Notes under the pieces: model-generated
The model's input: only the letters and a program-made list of their open reading frames with translations
Databases searched by the model: none
What the model was told of the DNA's origin: nothing
Origin: Riemerella anatipestifer
Lineage (GTDB): Bacteria; Bacteroidota; Bacteroidia; Flavobacteriales; Weeksellaceae
Direction of reading: 5' to 3'
Length of the DNA: 64,000 bases
Assembly (NCBI RefSeq): GCF_009670965.2
Contig: NZ_CP073239.1
Coordinates: 620,001-684,000 of the forward strand
Made by a program: the position numbers and the translations under genes
In this document: positions 62,253 to 64,000 of the stretch, piece by piece
Numbering within the stretch: position 1 is the stretch's first letter
How the letters are laid out: the number at the start of each line of letters is the position of its first letter

Positions 62253-63539
62253 ATGTCTGACAATAAAGTTTTATTAAAGTACGATGGAAAGGAGTATGAA
62301 TATCCTATCGTAGATAGTGTTTTAGGAGATAGAGGTATTGATATTTCTAAATTAAGAGATGAAACAGGACTTATAACCCTAGATAAAGGCTACAAAAATA
62401 CAGGTGCTACTATTAGTAAAATCACTTTCCTAGATGGTGACCAAGGAGAGCTATTCTATAGAGGCTATCCTATAGAACAAATCGCAGAGAAGTCTAACTT
62501 TACAGAAGTAATGTACTTATTACTTCATGGAGAATTACCTACAGAAGAGCAATTCAAAACTTTTGAAGATAGTATCAAAAACTACAACTGGGTAGCAGAA
62601 GAAATGAAAAAGCTGATGGATGCATTCCCTCGCTCTGCGCACCCTATGGGAGTTTTATCTTCTCTTACTTCCGCTCTCACAGCGTTTAATCCTAGAGCAG
62701 TAGATGTTAAATCTAAGGAAGATTTAGACCATGCAGCGGTAATGCTTATTGCTAAGTTTTCTCACCTTGCTGCTTGGACTTACAGAAAAAAACAAGGGTT
62801 ACCTCTTAATCACGGAGATAATAAGTTAAACTATGTAGAAAACTTCTACAAGATGTGTTTCCGTATGCCAAACCAAGAGTTTGAGATGGACCCTGTTATT
62901 GTAGATGCCTTAGATAAACTTCTTATTCTTCACGCAGACCATGAGCAAAACTGTTCTACTTCTACAGTAAGAATGGTGGGTTCTGCACACACAGGTTTAT
63001 TTGCTTCTATTTCTGCTGGAGTTTCTGCCCTTTGGGGACCACTTCACGGTGGAGCTAACCAAGCCGTGATAGAAATGCTAGAGATGATAGAAAAAGATGG
63101 TGGAGATGTAGAAAAATATGTAAAGAAAGCTAAGGATAAAGAAGATAGCTTCCGTCTAATGGGCTTCGGACACAGAGTTTACAAAAACTTCGACCCTAGA
63201 GCGAAGATTATCAAGAAGGCAGCTGATGATATTCTTGGTAAATTAGGTATCCATGATAAAGCTCTGGATATCGCAATGCAACTTGAGAAAGTAGCTCTAG
63301 AAGACGATTACTTTGTAGAAAGAAAACTTTATCCAAACGTAGACTTCTACTCTGGTATCATATACAGAGCTTTAGGAATTCCTACTGAAATGTTTACAGT
63401 AATGTTTGCCTTAGGAAGACTACCAGGATGGATTTCTCAATGGAAAGAAATGAGACTTATGGAAGACCCTATCGGAAGACCTAGACAAGTTTACCAAGGT
63501 GCTGGAAAAAGAGATTACACTCCAATGAACCAAAGATAA
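62253..63539 (+). CDS. gltA: Citrate synthase
   Basis: Condenses acetyl-CoA and oxaloacetate at the entry of the TCA cycle. 428 residues, the hexameric Gram-negative type I length. Active-site histidines are in ILHADHEQNCSTS and GPLHGGANQAV, the arginine in GFGHRVYKNFDPRA and the aspartate in NVDFYSGIIYRALG. The N-terminal domain (about 1-45) carries the beta strands of this type. Works upstream of complex II, also encoded in this window. Confidence 0.97.
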   Translation: MSDNKVLLKYDGKEYEYPIVDSVLGDRGIDISKLRDETGLITLDKGYKNTGATISKITFLDGDQGELFYRGYPIEQIAEKSNFTEVMYLLLHGELPTEEQFKTFEDSIKNYNWVAEEMKKLMDAFPRSAHPMGVLSSLTSALTAFNPRAVDVKSKEDLDHAAVMLIAKFSHLAAWTYRKKQGLPLNHGDNKLNYVENFYKMCFRMPNQEFEMDPVIVDALDKLLILHADHEQNCSTSTVRMVGSAHTGLFASISAGVSALWGPLHGGANQAVIEMLEMIEKDGGDVEKYVKKAKDKEDSFRLMGFGHRVYKNFDPRAKIIKKAADDILGKLGIHDKALDIAMQLEKVALEDDYFVERKLYPNVDFYSGIIYRALGIPTEMFTVMFALGRLPGWISQWKEMRLMEDPIGRPRQVYQGAGKRDYTPMNQR

Positions 63540-63565
63540 TAGTCGGTAAAATATCTCTAAAATAT

Positions 63566-63604
63566 TAAATCTTTCCTTTTTTGTAAAAGGAAAGATTTTT
63601 TTAT
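63566..63604 (+). terminator. gltA terminator
   Basis: AAATCTTTCCTTTT / AAAAGGAAAGATTT with a 4-nt loop and a T-run. Confidence 0.85.
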
Positions 63605-63757
63605 AATACCATAATGCAAATTCTACTATTAGTTTTACACCAACTTTTTCAATTCAACTTTTTTGTTTAAATTGGTTGCGTTAAAAGAGATTCACTCTCT
63701 TTGAAATTCTTTATCTCCTTTGAGATATTGATAAATAAACTCAAAAAATAATTCTAT

Positions 63758-64000
63758 ATGAAATTAAATATAAAAAACGAAACAGGTAGATTAAAATCAG
63801 TTGTTTTAGGGCAGCCACATTCTAATGGTCCAATTCCTACACTAGAAGAAAGCTATGATGCAAAATCTTATCACTCTATAGAAAATAATATTTATCCTAA
63901 AGAGGGTGACATCATTAACGAAATGGACGCTTTTGAAGCTGTTTTAAGAAAGTATGATGTAGAAGTTTTTCGTCCAGAAATTATTCAAGATTATAATCAG
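63758..64000 (+). CDS. Amidinotransferase / dimethylarginine dimethylaminohydrolase-type protein, N-terminal part
   Basis: The first 81 codons from the ATG at 63758 run off the window. The opening MKLNIKNETGRLKSVVLGQP is the typical start of the guanidino-group modifying superfamily (arginine deiminase, DDAH, amidinotransferases), with the first beta strand followed by NEMDAFEAVLRKYDVEVFRP. The active-site cysteine and histidine would lie beyond the window, so the exact activity cannot be told. The 218-nt gap after gltA contains the gltA terminator and nothing else recognised. Confidence 0.75.
   Translation, partial: MKLNIKNETGRLKSVVLGQPHSNGPIPTLEESYDAKSYHSIENNIYPKEGDIINEMDAFEAVLRKYDVEVFRPEIIQDYNQ

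Overview
The window is AT-rich bacterial DNA from the Bacteroidota, most likely a flavobacterium of the Weeksellaceae; Riemerella or a close relative is my best guess. The reasons are the many -7 boxes of the form TAnnTTTG, two large TonB-dependent receptors with SusC-like or carboxypeptidase-like features, a GLPGLI-family protein, the exosortase variant XrtF with its partner, a DUF5689 lipoprotein, a flavobacterial LptD and a type II-C CRISPR system with 46-nt repeats. The species is inference; no search was possible.

Layout. 1-2085: 3' truncated SusC-like receptor (-). 2216-8750: rnhB (+), then yidC, pyrG, recA, dinB (-). 8834-12373: sdhC-sdhA-sdhB respiratory complex II operon (-). 12497-16423: acyl-CoA carboxylase beta subunit, an unknown 145-aa protein and ComEC (-). 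16530-22206: secreted nuclease-fold protein, TonB receptor and DUF5689 lipoprotein. 22207-29320: the accessory core, with microprotein candidates, stray CRISPR-repeat copies, a 6-spacer array, cas2, cas1, cas9 (-) and a divergent tracrRNA (+). 29321-35511: nitronate monooxygenase, enoyl-CoA hydratase, radA, a lipoprotein/heme protein pair and GLPGLI. 35727-44521: envelope genes (redox-dead TlpA-like lipoprotein, FecA-like receptor, GH25 lysozyme, BON proteins, two surface proteins). 44637-52328: transporter, Mrp and NifU (Fe-S), XrtF pair, HMG-CoA lyase, glyS, sufS. 52475-55853: erythromycin-esterase-like gene, YkgJ, GNAT, rpsT between two tRNA-Glu genes. 55912-64000: amidase, lptD, ridA, eno, gltA and the start of an amidinotransferase-family gene.

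Most of the window is core metabolism and envelope biogenesis. The unexplained part is 22310-22951: a CRISPR-repeat-like element with an internal promoter sits about 450 bp ahead of the array and immediately precedes a highly structured stretch that could encode tiny basic and membrane peptides. The array repeats themselves each contain a near-consensus Bacteroidota promoter, so the array probably needs no leader promoter. A second regulatory oddity is a perfectly palindromic back-to-back promoter at 54795-54811.

Several start codons differ from the longest open frame because TAnnTTTG boxes contain a TTG triplet that mimics a start; these are noted per gene.
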